Part shown: positions 46,348 through 55,740 of the stretch, in pieces
Numbering within the stretch: position 1 is the first letter of the stretch
Layout: each line of letters begins with the position of its first letter
Assembly (NCBI GenBank): GCA_037445025.1
Contig: JBBILI010000002.1
Span: 124,001 to 188,000 of the forward strand
Reading direction: 5' to 3'
DNA: 64,000 nt
Source: CAIQQQ01 sp037445025
GTDB taxonomy: Bacteria; Pseudomonadota; Alphaproteobacteria; Acetobacterales; Acetobacteraceae
Position numbers and translations under genes: made by a program
The notes under the pieces: generated by a model
What the model was told of the DNA's origin: nothing
Seen by the model: only the letters and a program-made list of their open reading frames with translations
Database searches by the model: none

Positions 46348-47368
46348 GCGGCTCGGCGAGAAGCAGGTGCTGCGGGATCTCGATCTGTCGGTCGAGAAAG
46401 GGGAGATCCTGTCGATTCTGGGCCCGTCCGGGTCGGGCAAGACCACGCTGATCCGGCTGATCGCGGGGCTGGCCGATCCGGATGCGGGTCAGATCGACGT
46501 CGCGGGGCGGAGGGTGTTCGGGCCGCGGGTGAACACGCCGATCGAGAAGCGCGGCGTAGGCTATGTGTTTCAGGACTATGCGGTGTGGCCGCATATGACG
46601 GTGGCGGGCAATGTCGGCTTCGGGCTGGGGCTGGCCGGCATGGGCCGCGCCGAGCGGGACCTTCGGGTGCGCGCTGCGCTCGAGTCGGTTGCCATCGGCG
46701 AGCTGGCCGAGCGGTTTCCGGATCAGCTCTCCGGCGGCCAGCAGCAGCGCCTGGCGCTGGCGCGGTCACTGGCGATGCGGCCGAAGGTGATCCTGCTCGA
46801 CGAGCCGCTTTCCAACGTCGATGCCGCGTTGCGCGAGCATCTGCGGCTGGAGATTCTGCAGCTGGTGCGGGCGCATGGCACCACGGCGATCTACATCACC
46901 CATGACCAGAGCGAGGCGATGGCGCTGTGCGATCGGCTGGCGGTGATGCAGGGCGGGCGGCTGCTGCAGTCCGGCCCGCCGGAGGAGCTGTATCGCCGGC
47001 CGAACACCCCGTTCGTGGCGAGCTTCCTGGGCGGGGCGAATGCCGTGCGCGGGACCATGGAGGGCGATGCCGTGGTGGCGCCGCCGTTTCGGCTGCACAC
47101 GACCTGCCCGGCTCCCGGCGCGAACGTGGAGCTGGTGTTCCGTCCGGAGGACGCGCTGCCGGCAGAGGCGCATCCGCAGAACCGGATGGAAGGCCACATC
47201 ATCGCCTGCATGTTCCTCGGCCGCTGCTGGCGGCTCACGCTGCAGACCCACGGGCCCGCGTTCCAGCTCGACTGGCCGCATCGCGTCGCTGAGTCTACGA
47301 TCCTGGCCTTCTCGGTGGCGCCCGATCGCTGCGCCCTTGTGACACCTGACCTGGAGCAATCGGCATGA
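46313..47368 (+). CDS. ABC transporter ATP-binding protein (ferric/polyamine type)
   Basis: The product is 351 residues. Walker A GPSGSGKTT, signature LSGGQQQRLALARSL, Walker B VILLDEPLSNVD and switch His in YITHDQ are intact; a C-terminal TOBE-like regulatory part (VELVFRPEDALP) follows. The start is TTG at 46313, with GGAGG 7 nt upstream. It powers the permease encoded before it. Its stop overlaps the start of the next gene. Confidence 0.92.
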   Translation: MKPWVECRGVAKRLGEKQVLRDLDLSVEKGEILSILGPSGSGKTTLIRLIAGLADPDAGQIDVAGRRVFGPRVNTPIEKRGVGYVFQDYAVWPHMTVAGNVGFGLGLAGMGRAERDLRVRAALESVAIGELAERFPDQLSGGQQQRLALARSLAMRPKVILLDEPLSNVDAALREHLRLEILQLVRAHGTTAIYITHDQSEAMALCDRLAVMQGGRLLQSGPPEELYRRPNTPFVASFLGGANAVRGTMEGDAVVAPPFRLHTTCPAPGANVELVFRPEDALPAEAHPQNRMEGHIIACMFLGRCWRLTLQTHGPAFQLDWPHRVAESTILAFSVAPDRCALVTPDLEQSA

Positions 47369-48120
47369 TGACGCTGGATTGGGGCCATGCCGGCCCCACG
47401 GTGCTGGCAGCGTTTCTCGCCTCGCTGGTGGAATTCATCGAGGCGCTGACGGTGGTGCTCGCCGTTGGCGCCGTGCGCGGCTGGAAGGGCGCGCTGGGCG
47501 GTGCCGGACTGGCGCTGCTGGTGTTGCTGGCGATCGTGGTGGTGCTCGGCCCGACACTTGCCGCCATTCCCATCGATGTGGTGCAGCTCGGCGTGGGCAC
47601 GCTGCTGCTGCTGTTCGGCATGCGCTGGCTGCGCAAGGCGATCCTGCGCGCCGCCGGTGTGATCCCGCTGCATGACGAGGCGGCGCTGTTCGAGAAGGAG
47701 GTGGCGACGCTGCGAGGTCTCGCCCGGGTGACCCAGGGGTGGGACCGGGTGGCGGTGACGACCGCGTTTCAGATCACCATGGTCGAAGGGATCGAGGTGG
47801 TTTTCATCGTCATCGCCATGGGCGCAGCCGGCGGCGGATTGTTGGTGCCGGCCAGCCTCGGCGCGATCGCGGCCCTGGTGCTGGTGGTGGCGCTTGGGCT
47901 GGTGCTGCACAGGCCGGTCTCGTCCATTCCGGAGAACACGCTGAAGTTCACGGTTGGGATTCTGCTGAGCAGCTTCGGCACGTTCTGGATCGGCGAGGGC
48001 GCCGGGCTGGCGTGGCCGGGCGCGGACTGGTCGCTGCTCGGGCTGGTGGCGGGCTTTTTGGGGGTGGCGCTGGCGACCGTCTCGCGGTGCCGGGTGCGAC
48101 ATGTGGTGGAGGGCGTGTGA
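47365..48120 (+). CDS. Polytopic membrane protein with two ExxE motifs (COG4280-like)
   Basis: The product is 251 residues with about six to seven membrane segments. Two repeats carry an acidic motif at comparable places: EFIEALTVVLAVG in the first segment and VEGIEVVFIVIAMG in the fourth. Paired ExxE motifs in membrane helices recall the FTR1 iron permease (REGLE) and GDT1-type cation transporters, so cation transport is plausible but unproven. Its ATGATGA start overlaps the ATPase stop, so it is probably part of the same transport operon. Confidence 0.7.
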   Translation: MMTLDWGHAGPTVLAAFLASLVEFIEALTVVLAVGAVRGWKGALGGAGLALLVLLAIVVVLGPTLAAIPIDVVQLGVGTLLLLFGMRWLRKAILRAAGVIPLHDEAALFEKEVATLRGLARVTQGWDRVAVTTAFQITMVEGIEVVFIVIAMGAAGGGLLVPASLGAIAALVLVVALGLVLHRPVSSIPENTLKFTVGILLSSFGTFWIGEGAGLAWPGADWSLLGLVAGFLGVALATVSRCRVRHVVEGV

Positions 48121-48326
48121 TGGGGTGGCTCAGGACGATCATCGATGAGTGCGTCGGCCTGTTTGTCGACGATGTCAGGTTTGCAGGTGCCATCCTGTCA
48201 TGGGTGATCCTGGCCGGTGTGGCGTTGCCCCGGCTTGGGTTGCCGGGGTTCATGCCTGCGGTGGTGCTGTTTGCGGGTCTTTTGGCGATCCTGGTGGAAG
48301 GCGCCGTCCACAAGGCCCGCAAGTAG
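48120..48326 (+). CDS. Small two-helix membrane protein
   Basis: The product is 68 residues. Two hydrophobic stretches (about 21-36 and 46-61) end in HKARK, a positive-inside tail. The start codon shares one base with the preceding stop (TGATG), so it is translated together with the ExxE membrane protein and may be its partner. It is not a recognised family. Confidence 0.6.
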   Translation: MGWLRTIIDECVGLFVDDVRFAGAILSWVILAGVALPRLGLPGFMPAVVLFAGLLAILVEGAVHKARK

Positions 48327-48329
48327 TCG

Positions 48330-48794
48330 CTACAGCGCTGCGATGGCGTCCATGACCGATTTGGCGTGGCCGTCCACCTTCACCTTCGGCCACATCCTGG
48401 CGATCTTGCCCGCGGCATCGATGAGGAAGGTGGTGCGCTCCATGCCCATGTATTTCTTGCCGTACATCGCCTTCTCGACCCACACGCCATAGGCCTCGGC
48501 CACCTGCGTCTCGGCGTCGGACGCAAGGGGAAACGCCAGATTGTATTTGGCGGCGAATTTCTCGATCGGCTTCATCGCGTCCTTCGACACGCCGATCACC
48601 TCGATGCCGAGCTTGCCCATCTGCGGCAAAGCCTCCTGAAACGCGCAGGCCTCCTTGGTGCAGCCCGGCGTGTCGGCCTTGGGGTAGAAGTAGAGGATGA
48701 AGGGCTTGCCCTTCAGGGTGGCGAGGCTGACGGTGCGGCCGCCGCTGGCAGGCATGGTAAAGTCTGGGGCGGCATCGCCCTCGGCAAGGCTCAT
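48330..48794 (-). CDS. bcp: Thioredoxin-dependent thiol peroxidase (Bcp/PrxQ)
   Basis: The 154-residue peroxiredoxin has peroxidatic Cys45 in DTPGCTKEAC and resolving Cys50 five residues later, the PrxQ-type arrangement. It reduces hydroperoxides with thioredoxin in the cytosol. Its start overlaps the glnE stop (ATGA), so it is downstream in the glnE transcript. Confidence 0.95.
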   Translation of the reverse strand: MSLAEGDAAPDFTMPASGGRTVSLATLKGKPFILYFYPKADTPGCTKEACAFQEALPQMGKLGIEVIGVSKDAMKPIEKFAAKYNLAFPLASDAETQVAEAYGVWVEKAMYGKKYMGMERTTFLIDAAGKIARMWPKVKVDGHAKSVMDAIAAL

Positions 48795-51709
48795 GTCTCG
48801 ATTGCTCCCACAAGACGGATGAAGGCGGCCCGGACCTCGTCGGCCAACACGTGGAGAGTGGCGCGCAATCCGTCCAAGTCAACCGCCTCGGCGCCGGCCT
48901 GGGACGCGGCACGCAGCAAAGCGGCGGCGGCGGCCTCGGAAAGCTGCGCCGGCGGGCGGGCGCCCTCGGTGATCCGCAGCATGCCCTGCACGGTGCGCCA
49001 GAGACGGTCGGCGCGGATCAGCAGGTTGGCGTCGTCGGCGGGTAGCGCCCCCCGCGCGCGCAGCCCGGCCACAGCCAGGCGCAAAGTCGGCGACGCCGGC
49101 CCATGCAGCAGCTGCGCGGTCTGGACGATGAACTCCACCTCGATCTGGCCGCCCTTGCGGTGCTTCACGTCCCACAGACCAGCCGGCGGATGGTCGCGCA
49201 ACAGACGGCCGCGCATGGCGGCGGCGTCGCAGAGGATGGTCGCGCGGGGGCCGGCGGCGATGGCCCGGGCCATTGCGGCCTCGATGCGGGCACGCAGCCT
49301 GGGGGGGCCAGCGACAACGCGGGCGCGGGTCAGCGCCATGCGCTCCCACGTCCAGGCGCTGCCGGTGTGATAGGTCTCGAACGCGGTCAGCGACACGGCG
49401 ACCGGCCCCTTGTTGCCCGAAGGGCGCAGCCGCATGTCGACGGAATAGGTCGGGCCCTCCGCGTCCGGCGCGGTCAGGGCGGCGACGAAGCCATGCACGG
49501 CGCGGATGAACCACTGGCTGGCGGGCAGCGGCCGGCCGCCGGTGCTTTGGGTGACGCCGGGCGGATGGTCGTAGATCAGCATCAGGTCGAGATCGGAGCC
49601 GGTCATCATCTCGCGTCCGCCGGCCTTGCCGAGCAGCACCACCGCCATGCTGCCGCCGCGCACCCGGCCGAACCGGGCGGCGAAATCGTCGATCACGCGT
49701 GGCAGCAGGGCGGACAGCGCCGCATCGGCCAGGGCGGCGCGGCGCAGGCCCGCGTCATCGGCGTCCAGGCGGCCTTCCAGGGTGGCGACACTGATCGCGA
49801 AGTCGGTCTCGCGCACGGTGCGGCGGATCAGGCCGATCGCATCCTCAAGATCGCGCGCTTCGGCGAGGCGGGTACGCAGCGTGCCGGCGACCGGCGGCGG
49901 GTCCTCGCCATCGAGCAGGCCGTCGAGCGCCGATGGGGTGCGGGCGAGATGATCGGAAAGCTGGGGCGCGGCACCCAGCACATCGGCGATGCGGCCGACG
50001 AGGGAGAAGTTGCGCTGGAACAGCGACAGGATCTGCACCCCGGCGGGCAGACGTTCGAGCAGGGCGGCGAAGCGCATGAAGGCGGCGTCGGGCAGCTTCT
50101 GGCGGGCGAGGGCGGCGAGCAGGCGGGGCAGCACCAGGCCGAGCAGCTCGCGCGCGCGGTTGGAGCGCAGCGCGCGGATGCGGCCGGACTGCCAGCCCAC
50201 CACCGTGTCCGCCACCCGGTCCGGGTGGGCGAAGCCCATGGCCTGCAGGGCATCACGCGTCGCCTGGGGCACGTCGGTGCCGGTGAAGTCGAGCGCGGGC
50301 GCGGGGCCGCCGGGCACGGCGTCGAACACCTCGCCGTAGCGGTTGCGCACACGGTCAAGCTGGCGGAGCAGCTGCCGGGCGAAGCTCTCGGCGTCGGCGT
50401 GGCCCATGAACATCGCGAAGCTTTGAAGCTGGTCGCGGCGCTCCGGCAGGGTGTGGGTCTGCCGGTCCGCCACCATCTGCAGACGATGTTCCACGGTGCG
50501 CAACAGGCGATAGGCCTGCACCAGCTCGGCCGCGGCGCGTTTTCCCACGTGGCCGGCGCGGGCGAGCAGGCGCAGACCGTCCAGCGTGCGCGGGGCGCGC
50601 AGCGCCGGGTTGCGCCCGCCCCAGACCAGCTGCAGCGTCTGCACCAGGAACTCGATCTCGCGGATGCCGCCCTGGCCGAGCTTGACGTTGTGCCCCGCGA
50701 TGGTGGCCACCGGGTCCGACACCAAGGTCAGCGCGGTGTGGCGATGCGCGTCGATGCGCCGCTTCATGGCGTGGATGTCGGCGACGGCCGCGAAATCCAG
50801 ATGGCGGCGCCAGACGAACGGGCGGATCGCTTCGAGGAAGGCGTGGCCGAGTGCCAGATCGCCCGCCACCGGGCGCGCCTTGAGCATGGCGGCGCGCTCC
50901 CAGTTCTGGCCCATGCTTTCGTAATAGGCGAGCGCCGCCGGCAGGGCGATGCTGGGCGGCGTGGCGGCGGGGTCCGGCCGCAGGCGCAGATCCATGCGAA
51001 ACACATAGCCTTCGGAGTCGCGCGCCTCCATCAGTCCCACCAGGGCCCGCGACAATCTGCTAAACCAGGCCGTCACCTGGGCGGCATCGCAGACGCCGAG
51101 GTCCGGATCATGCAGCAGCACGAGGTCGATATCGCTGGAGTAGTTGAGTTCGCCGGCGCCCAGCTTGCCCATGGCGAGCACGGTGAAGCCGCTGCCGGCC
51201 TCGGGGTGCGCGGGGTCCGGCAGCTTCAGCGCGCCCTGGTCATGACCCGCGCGCAGCAGATGCGCCACACAGCGGCGCAGCGAGATCTCGGCCAGCCGGC
51301 TCAGCGTGTGGGTGATGCGGTCAAGCGTCCAGATGCCGCCGAGATCGGCCACGGCTGTGGCGAGCGCGATCTGCCGCTTCGCCACGCGCAGCAGCTTCGC
51401 GAGGCGGGGGGCGGCGATGGTGGGCGTGATGTCGTCCAACCCGGCCATGACGCGCGACACCACCTGGTCCGGTCCGCGCTGCAGCAGCAGGCGGAACGCC
51501 GTGTGCTCGCGCAGCACCAGATCGGCCAGGAAAGGGCTGTTGCCGCCGACCGCCGCCAGCAGCGGCGCGGCGCGGCCGGCGGAGAGCCTTGCATGGGCGG
51601 GGCCGATCGCGGCAAACCGTTCGGCAAGGCGCTGGGCGGCCCCGGCATCGGCAGGGAGCGGCCAGTGCTGCGGCAGGACGAAGCGGGTGCGGGATGGAGT
51701 TGACGCCAT
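48791..51709 (-). CDS. glnE: Bifunctional glutamine synthetase adenylyltransferase/deadenylase
   Basis: The 972-residue protein has two nucleotidyltransferase halves: the N-terminal one with MGKLGAGELNYSSDIDL and the C-terminal one with LLGKAGGREMMTGSDLDL. It adds or removes AMP on glutamine synthetase according to nitrogen status via PII. Length is normal. Its first 16 nt overlap the 5' end of the AsmA-like gene head to head, so one of the two starts could lie further in. Confidence 0.95.
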   Translation of the reverse strand: MASTPSRTRFVLPQHWPLPADAGAAQRLAERFAAIGPAHARLSAGRAAPLLAAVGGNSPFLADLVLREHTAFRLLLQRGPDQVVSRVMAGLDDITPTIAAPRLAKLLRVAKRQIALATAVADLGGIWTLDRITHTLSRLAEISLRRCVAHLLRAGHDQGALKLPDPAHPEAGSGFTVLAMGKLGAGELNYSSDIDLVLLHDPDLGVCDAAQVTAWFSRLSRALVGLMEARDSEGYVFRMDLRLRPDPAATPPSIALPAALAYYESMGQNWERAAMLKARPVAGDLALGHAFLEAIRPFVWRRHLDFAAVADIHAMKRRIDAHRHTALTLVSDPVATIAGHNVKLGQGGIREIEFLVQTLQLVWGGRNPALRAPRTLDGLRLLARAGHVGKRAAAELVQAYRLLRTVEHRLQMVADRQTHTLPERRDQLQSFAMFMGHADAESFARQLLRQLDRVRNRYGEVFDAVPGGPAPALDFTGTDVPQATRDALQAMGFAHPDRVADTVVGWQSGRIRALRSNRARELLGLVLPRLLAALARQKLPDAAFMRFAALLERLPAGVQILSLFQRNFSLVGRIADVLGAAPQLSDHLARTPSALDGLLDGEDPPPVAGTLRTRLAEARDLEDAIGLIRRTVRETDFAISVATLEGRLDADDAGLRRAALADAALSALLPRVIDDFAARFGRVRGGSMAVVLLGKAGGREMMTGSDLDLMLIYDHPPGVTQSTGGRPLPASQWFIRAVHGFVAALTAPDAEGPTYSVDMRLRPSGNKGPVAVSLTAFETYHTGSAWTWERMALTRARVVAGPPRLRARIEAAMARAIAAGPRATILCDAAAMRGRLLRDHPPAGLWDVKHRKGGQIEVEFIVQTAQLLHGPASPTLRLAVAGLRARGALPADDANLLIRADRLWRTVQGMLRITEGARPPAQLSEAAAAALLRAASQAGAEAVDLDGLRATLHVLADEVRAAFIRLVGAIET

Positions 51710-54700
51710 CCAAGAGGCTGGCGCCGCTTCAGGTGGCCGGTCAAGCCGTCCGCGATGTGGCGATCCATTGCGGGAAATGGACGCACCAGCTGGTGCAGAT
51801 CGCCCTTGCGGTGCTGCTGGTCGCCGTGGTTGCGCTCGGCGCGCTGTCGCTGCGTCTGGCGCAGGGGCCGCTGCAGCTGGACTGGCTGGCCCGGCGCATC
51901 ACCGCCATGGCCAATGCCGACGACACCGCGACGCATCTGTCGATCCGCACCGCGGCGCTGGCCTGGCAGGGGCTGCGGGTGGGGATCGATTCGCCGCTGG
52001 AGCTGGTGCTGCGGGACATCACCCTCGCCGATTCGCATGGCCAGAGCCTGCATCTGCCGCGCGCCGCCATCACCCTGGCCCCGCGCCCGCTGCTGGAAGG
52101 CCGCATCGCCGTGCGAGCCGCCGTGCTCGACGGGCTGCGGCTGCGTGTGCAGCGGGCGGAAGACGGCGCCACACGGCTCGACATCGGCAGTGTCGCCGAA
52201 GCCGACAGCGGCGCGAGCGGCAGCCCGCCCTTGGCCGAGCTGCTCGCAGCCCTCGCCGCGGCGCCCAGCGAACGCCATGGCCCCGGCGACGTGATCGCCG
52301 CCCTGCGCCGGCTGCGCATCCGCGACAGCGTGATCAGCGTCGATGACCGCCAGCTCGGCCTGGCCTGGAGCGCCGATGTGGCGGATATCGACCTCACCCG
52401 GGCCAGCGGCGGCGGCGCCAGCGGGCGGATGCAGCTCGACCTGCATTTCGGCGCGGTTGCTCCGGTGCATCTGGTCACACGGATGGCGCTGCTGCCTGGT
52501 GGCGGGATCACCCTGGCGGGCGGGCTGTCGGAGCTGGTGCCGGCACGGCTCGCGGGCCTCGCCCCCGCCCTCGCCCCGCTGGCGGTGGCCGATCTGCCGG
52601 TGACCCTCTCCGGCACGCTGACGCTGGAGCCGGGGCTGGCGCTGCGCGGCGCCACCCTGGCCGCACGGTTCGCCACGGGCATGCTGCACCTGGGCACCGG
52701 CGTGATGCCGATCGGGGATGCCGACGTGACAGCCGAGCTGAGGCCGGACAGCGCGCATGTCACGCTGCAGCAGGTGCATCTGCAGGCCCATCCGGATTCG
52801 CCGCTGACGACGCTGCGCGCCCAGGTCGATGGCAGCCTGCAGGGCGGCCGGCTCGGCGCCTCCGCCACCATCGATCTCGACCAGGCCTCGTTCGCCGATC
52901 TGCCCATTCTGTGGCCGGCCGGCATCGGCGGTCCGGGCACGCGGCCCTGGGTGGTGCAGAACCTGACCGGCGGCATGGTGCGCAACGCCCATGTCGCCCT
53001 GGCCCTGACGGCACCCACCGATTTCTCCGACGCGAAGCTGACGCATATCGAGGGCGGCTTCGAGGCCAGCGATGTCACCTGCTGGTGGCTCCGTCCGGCA
53101 CCGCCGATCGAGCATGGCGCCGCCAAGCTGGTGTTCATCGATCCCGACACGATCGAGGTGCTGGCCTCCGCCGGGCATGAGGCCGGCACTTCCCTGGTGG
53201 TGCAGAACGGCCGGATCCGGCTGACGGGCATTGCCGGGCATGACCAGTTCATGGCGATCGACGCCAATCTCGCCGGCCCCTTCGCCCAGCTGGTGAGCCT
53301 GCTGCATCACCCGGCGATCCGGATTCTCGACAAGCTGGATGTGCCGATCGAGCATCCGTCCGGGCAGGTCACCGCAAACCTCACCGTCAACATGCCGCTC
53401 AAGACCGACCTGAGCTTCGACAACGTGGCGATCCATGCGCGGGGTCACCTGGCGGACGGGCATCTCGGCGCCACCGCCGCCGGGCGCGACGTGGACCAGG
53501 CGCAGCTCGATATCGATGTCGGCAACACCGGCCTGAAGCTTGCGGGCACCAGCTCGGTGCTGGGCATCGCCAACACCGTCGAGGCGACCATGGATTTTCG
53601 CCCCGGACCGCCGGGCCAGGTGGTCCAGCACGTGGCGGCAAGCGGGGTGGTGACGCCGGCGGGCGCGGCGAGGCTGGGCCTGGACACGCAGGGGCGGTTC
53701 ACCGGCAGCGCCGCCGTGGATCTCACTCTGACCGAGCTGCGCAGCCTGTCAGGCAGCCTCCTCCTGCACGCGGATCTGTTGCGGGCGGGACTCGATGCGA
53801 AGCCTGTCGACTGGCGCAAGGAGCCGGGCAGCAAGGGCACCGCCGACCTGCAGCTGCGGCTTGATCACAACAGCATCGCCGGCATCGACCGGCTGCGTGT
53901 CGACACGCCCGATCTGCAGCTGGCGGCCGATGCCGAGATGGGTCACAGCCGCCCGATCGTTGTGCGGGTGCAGAGTCTGCGCATCGGCGATGCCACGCAG
54001 CTCTCCGGCGAGATCAGACTGCCGGTGCGTGACAGCGACCCGATCCAGGTGCATGTCAGCGGCCCCAGGCTGGATCTGTCGAGCCTGCTCGATCGTGGCA
54101 AGACGCCGTCCGAGCCGAGCCAGCCCGAGACGCGGGGCCGGCCCTATGCGGTCGAGGCACAGATCGACCATGTCGCGACCGGGCATGGCCCGGCGCTCGG
54201 CAACGTGGTGGCGTCGCTGGAGAATGACGGTCTGGTGGCCCACACCGCCAACCTGCGGGCGCGGGCCGGCGACGGGGCGTTCACCCTGGCGCTGGCGCCG
54301 GTGGCCGGCGGGCGGCATCTGACCGGAACGGCGGCCGATGCCGGCGCGCTGCTGCGGGCCTTCGACGTCATCCCCGACATGCAGGGCGGCACCATGCTGC
54401 TCGACGCCCATTACGACGACACGAAGCCCGGCCGGCCGCTGGCGGGATCGGCCACGATCACCAATTTCCGGCTGACGAACGCGCCGGCCATCGGGCGGCT
54501 GCTGCAGGCGATGTCGCTCTACGGGCTGGTCGAGGCGGCACAGGGACCGGGCCTGGGATTCGACCGGCTGGTGGCCCCCTTCACCCTGCAGAATGAGGTG
54601 CTGACGCTGGCCGACGCGCGGGCCTACAGCGCCTCGCTGGGCATGACGGCGAAAGGCAGCATCGACATGCGCCACAAGACCGCCGCCATCGATGGCACCA

Positions 54701-54966
54701 TCGTGCCTGCGTATTTCTTCAACACGCTGCCGGGCAAGATCCCGCTCCTGGGACGGCTGTTCAGCCCGGAAACCGGCGGCGGCCTGTTCGCGGCGAGCTA
54801 CGCGATCCATGGTTCGGCCGATGATCCGCAGGTCAGCGTCAACCCGCTGTCGGTGCTGACGCCGGGCTTTCTGCGCGGACTGTTCAGCATGTTCGACAGT
54901 GCAAGGCCGGGCGCCTCCCCGCCGCCGCGCGCTGCGGCCGATCCGGAGCCGCATGGCGGCAAGTAG
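51694..54966 (+). CDS. Large AsmA/YhdP-like membrane-anchored protein
   Basis: The product is 1,090 residues. One membrane segment near the N-terminus (about 35-55, LVQIALAVLLVAVVALGALSL) precedes a very long beta-rich periplasmic part made of repeated strand patterns, with the YhdP/AsmA_2-type C-terminus (SYAIHGSADDPQVSVNPLSVLTPGFLRGLF). Relatives bridge the periplasm and carry phospholipids between the two membranes. Start at 51694 was chosen as the first Met before the basic and membrane stretch; a later start would also keep the anchor. It diverges from glnE. Confidence 0.82.
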   Translation: MELTPSKRLAPLQVAGQAVRDVAIHCGKWTHQLVQIALAVLLVAVVALGALSLRLAQGPLQLDWLARRITAMANADDTATHLSIRTAALAWQGLRVGIDSPLELVLRDITLADSHGQSLHLPRAAITLAPRPLLEGRIAVRAAVLDGLRLRVQRAEDGATRLDIGSVAEADSGASGSPPLAELLAALAAAPSERHGPGDVIAALRRLRIRDSVISVDDRQLGLAWSADVADIDLTRASGGGASGRMQLDLHFGAVAPVHLVTRMALLPGGGITLAGGLSELVPARLAGLAPALAPLAVADLPVTLSGTLTLEPGLALRGATLAARFATGMLHLGTGVMPIGDADVTAELRPDSAHVTLQQVHLQAHPDSPLTTLRAQVDGSLQGGRLGASATIDLDQASFADLPILWPAGIGGPGTRPWVVQNLTGGMVRNAHVALALTAPTDFSDAKLTHIEGGFEASDVTCWWLRPAPPIEHGAAKLVFIDPDTIEVLASAGHEAGTSLVVQNGRIRLTGIAGHDQFMAIDANLAGPFAQLVSLLHHPAIRILDKLDVPIEHPSGQVTANLTVNMPLKTDLSFDNVAIHARGHLADGHLGATAAGRDVDQAQLDIDVGNTGLKLAGTSSVLGIANTVEATMDFRPGPPGQVVQHVAASGVVTPAGAARLGLDTQGRFTGSAAVDLTLTELRSLSGSLLLHADLLRAGLDAKPVDWRKEPGSKGTADLQLRLDHNSIAGIDRLRVDTPDLQLAADAEMGHSRPIVVRVQSLRIGDATQLSGEIRLPVRDSDPIQVHVSGPRLDLSSLLDRGKTPSEPSQPETRGRPYAVEAQIDHVATGHGPALGNVVASLENDGLVAHTANLRARAGDGAFTLALAPVAGGRHLTGTAADAGALLRAFDVIPDMQGGTMLLDAHYDDTKPGRPLAGSATITNFRLTNAPAIGRLLQAMSLYGLVEAAQGPGLGFDRLVAPFTLQNEVLTLADARAYSASLGMTAKGSIDMRHKTAAIDGTIVPAYFFNTLPGKIPLLGRLFSPETGGGLFAASYAIHGSADDPQVSVNPLSVLTPGFLRGLFSMFDSARPGASPPPRAAADPEPHGGK

Positions 54967-55035
54967 AGACTTGCCGCGCGCGCCGATCCGGGCGACGAAG
55001 CAACCCGCCGGGAGAACCGCCGAGGGAGAACGACC

Positions 55036-55740
55036 ATGGATGTCAAAGCCATTCTGTTCGACACGTTCGGCTCCGTGGTCGACTGGCGCGGCAGCATCAT
55101 CGCCGAATTCACCGCCTTCGGCGCCGCACGCGGCCTCGATGTCGACTGGGCGGCGTTCGCCGATGCCTGGCGCGCCGCCTATCACCCGTCGATGGACCGG
55201 GTGCGCAAGGGCGAGCTGCCCTGGACCATCCTCGACGTGCTCCACCGCGCCTCGCTCGACATGCTGGTGGAGCGGTTCGCCATCACGGGGCTCGGCGAGG
55301 CGGATCTGGTTCACCTGAACCTCGCCTGGCACCGGCTGCATCCCTGGCCGGATTCGGTGCCGGGGCTCACGCGGCTCAAGCGGAAGTTCATCATCGGCCC
55401 GCTGTCCAACGGCAACATCGCGCTGCTGGTGAACCTGTCCAAATTCGGCGGCCTGCCGTGGGACGTGGTGTTCGGCTCCGAGACGTTCCACCACTTCAAG
55501 CCGGACCCGGAGGTGTATCTCGGCGCCTGCGGCCTGCTCGGTCTGAAGCCCGAGCAGGTGATGATGGCCGCCGCCCACAACCACGACCTCAAGGCCGCCC
55601 GCGCGCTGGGCCTGCGCACCGCGTTCTGGGCCCGGCCCACGGAATACGGCCCAAGTCAGGTGCGCGACTTCAAGGCCGACCTCGCCTACGACGTGGTGGC
55701 GGCCGATATCGAGGATCTTGCCAGCCGACTGGGCGCCTGA
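55036..55740 (+). CDS. Haloacid dehalogenase type II family hydrolase
   Basis: The product is 234 residues. Nucleophile Asp is in ILFDTFGSVVDWR; the motif S/N is in PLSNGN, Lys in HHFKPDPEVY, and the late Asn/Asp in AAHNHDLKAARALG, a pattern typical of L-2-haloacid dehalogenases. It may dehalogenate 2-haloacids or hydrolyse phosphate esters. GGGAGAA lies upstream of the start. Its stop shares a base with the next gene. Confidence 0.85.
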   Translation: MDVKAILFDTFGSVVDWRGSIIAEFTAFGAARGLDVDWAAFADAWRAAYHPSMDRVRKGELPWTILDVLHRASLDMLVERFAITGLGEADLVHLNLAWHRLHPWPDSVPGLTRLKRKFIIGPLSNGNIALLVNLSKFGGLPWDVVFGSETFHHFKPDPEVYLGACGLLGLKPEQVMMAAAHNHDLKAARALGLRTAFWARPTEYGPSQVRDFKADLAYDVVAADIEDLASRLGA

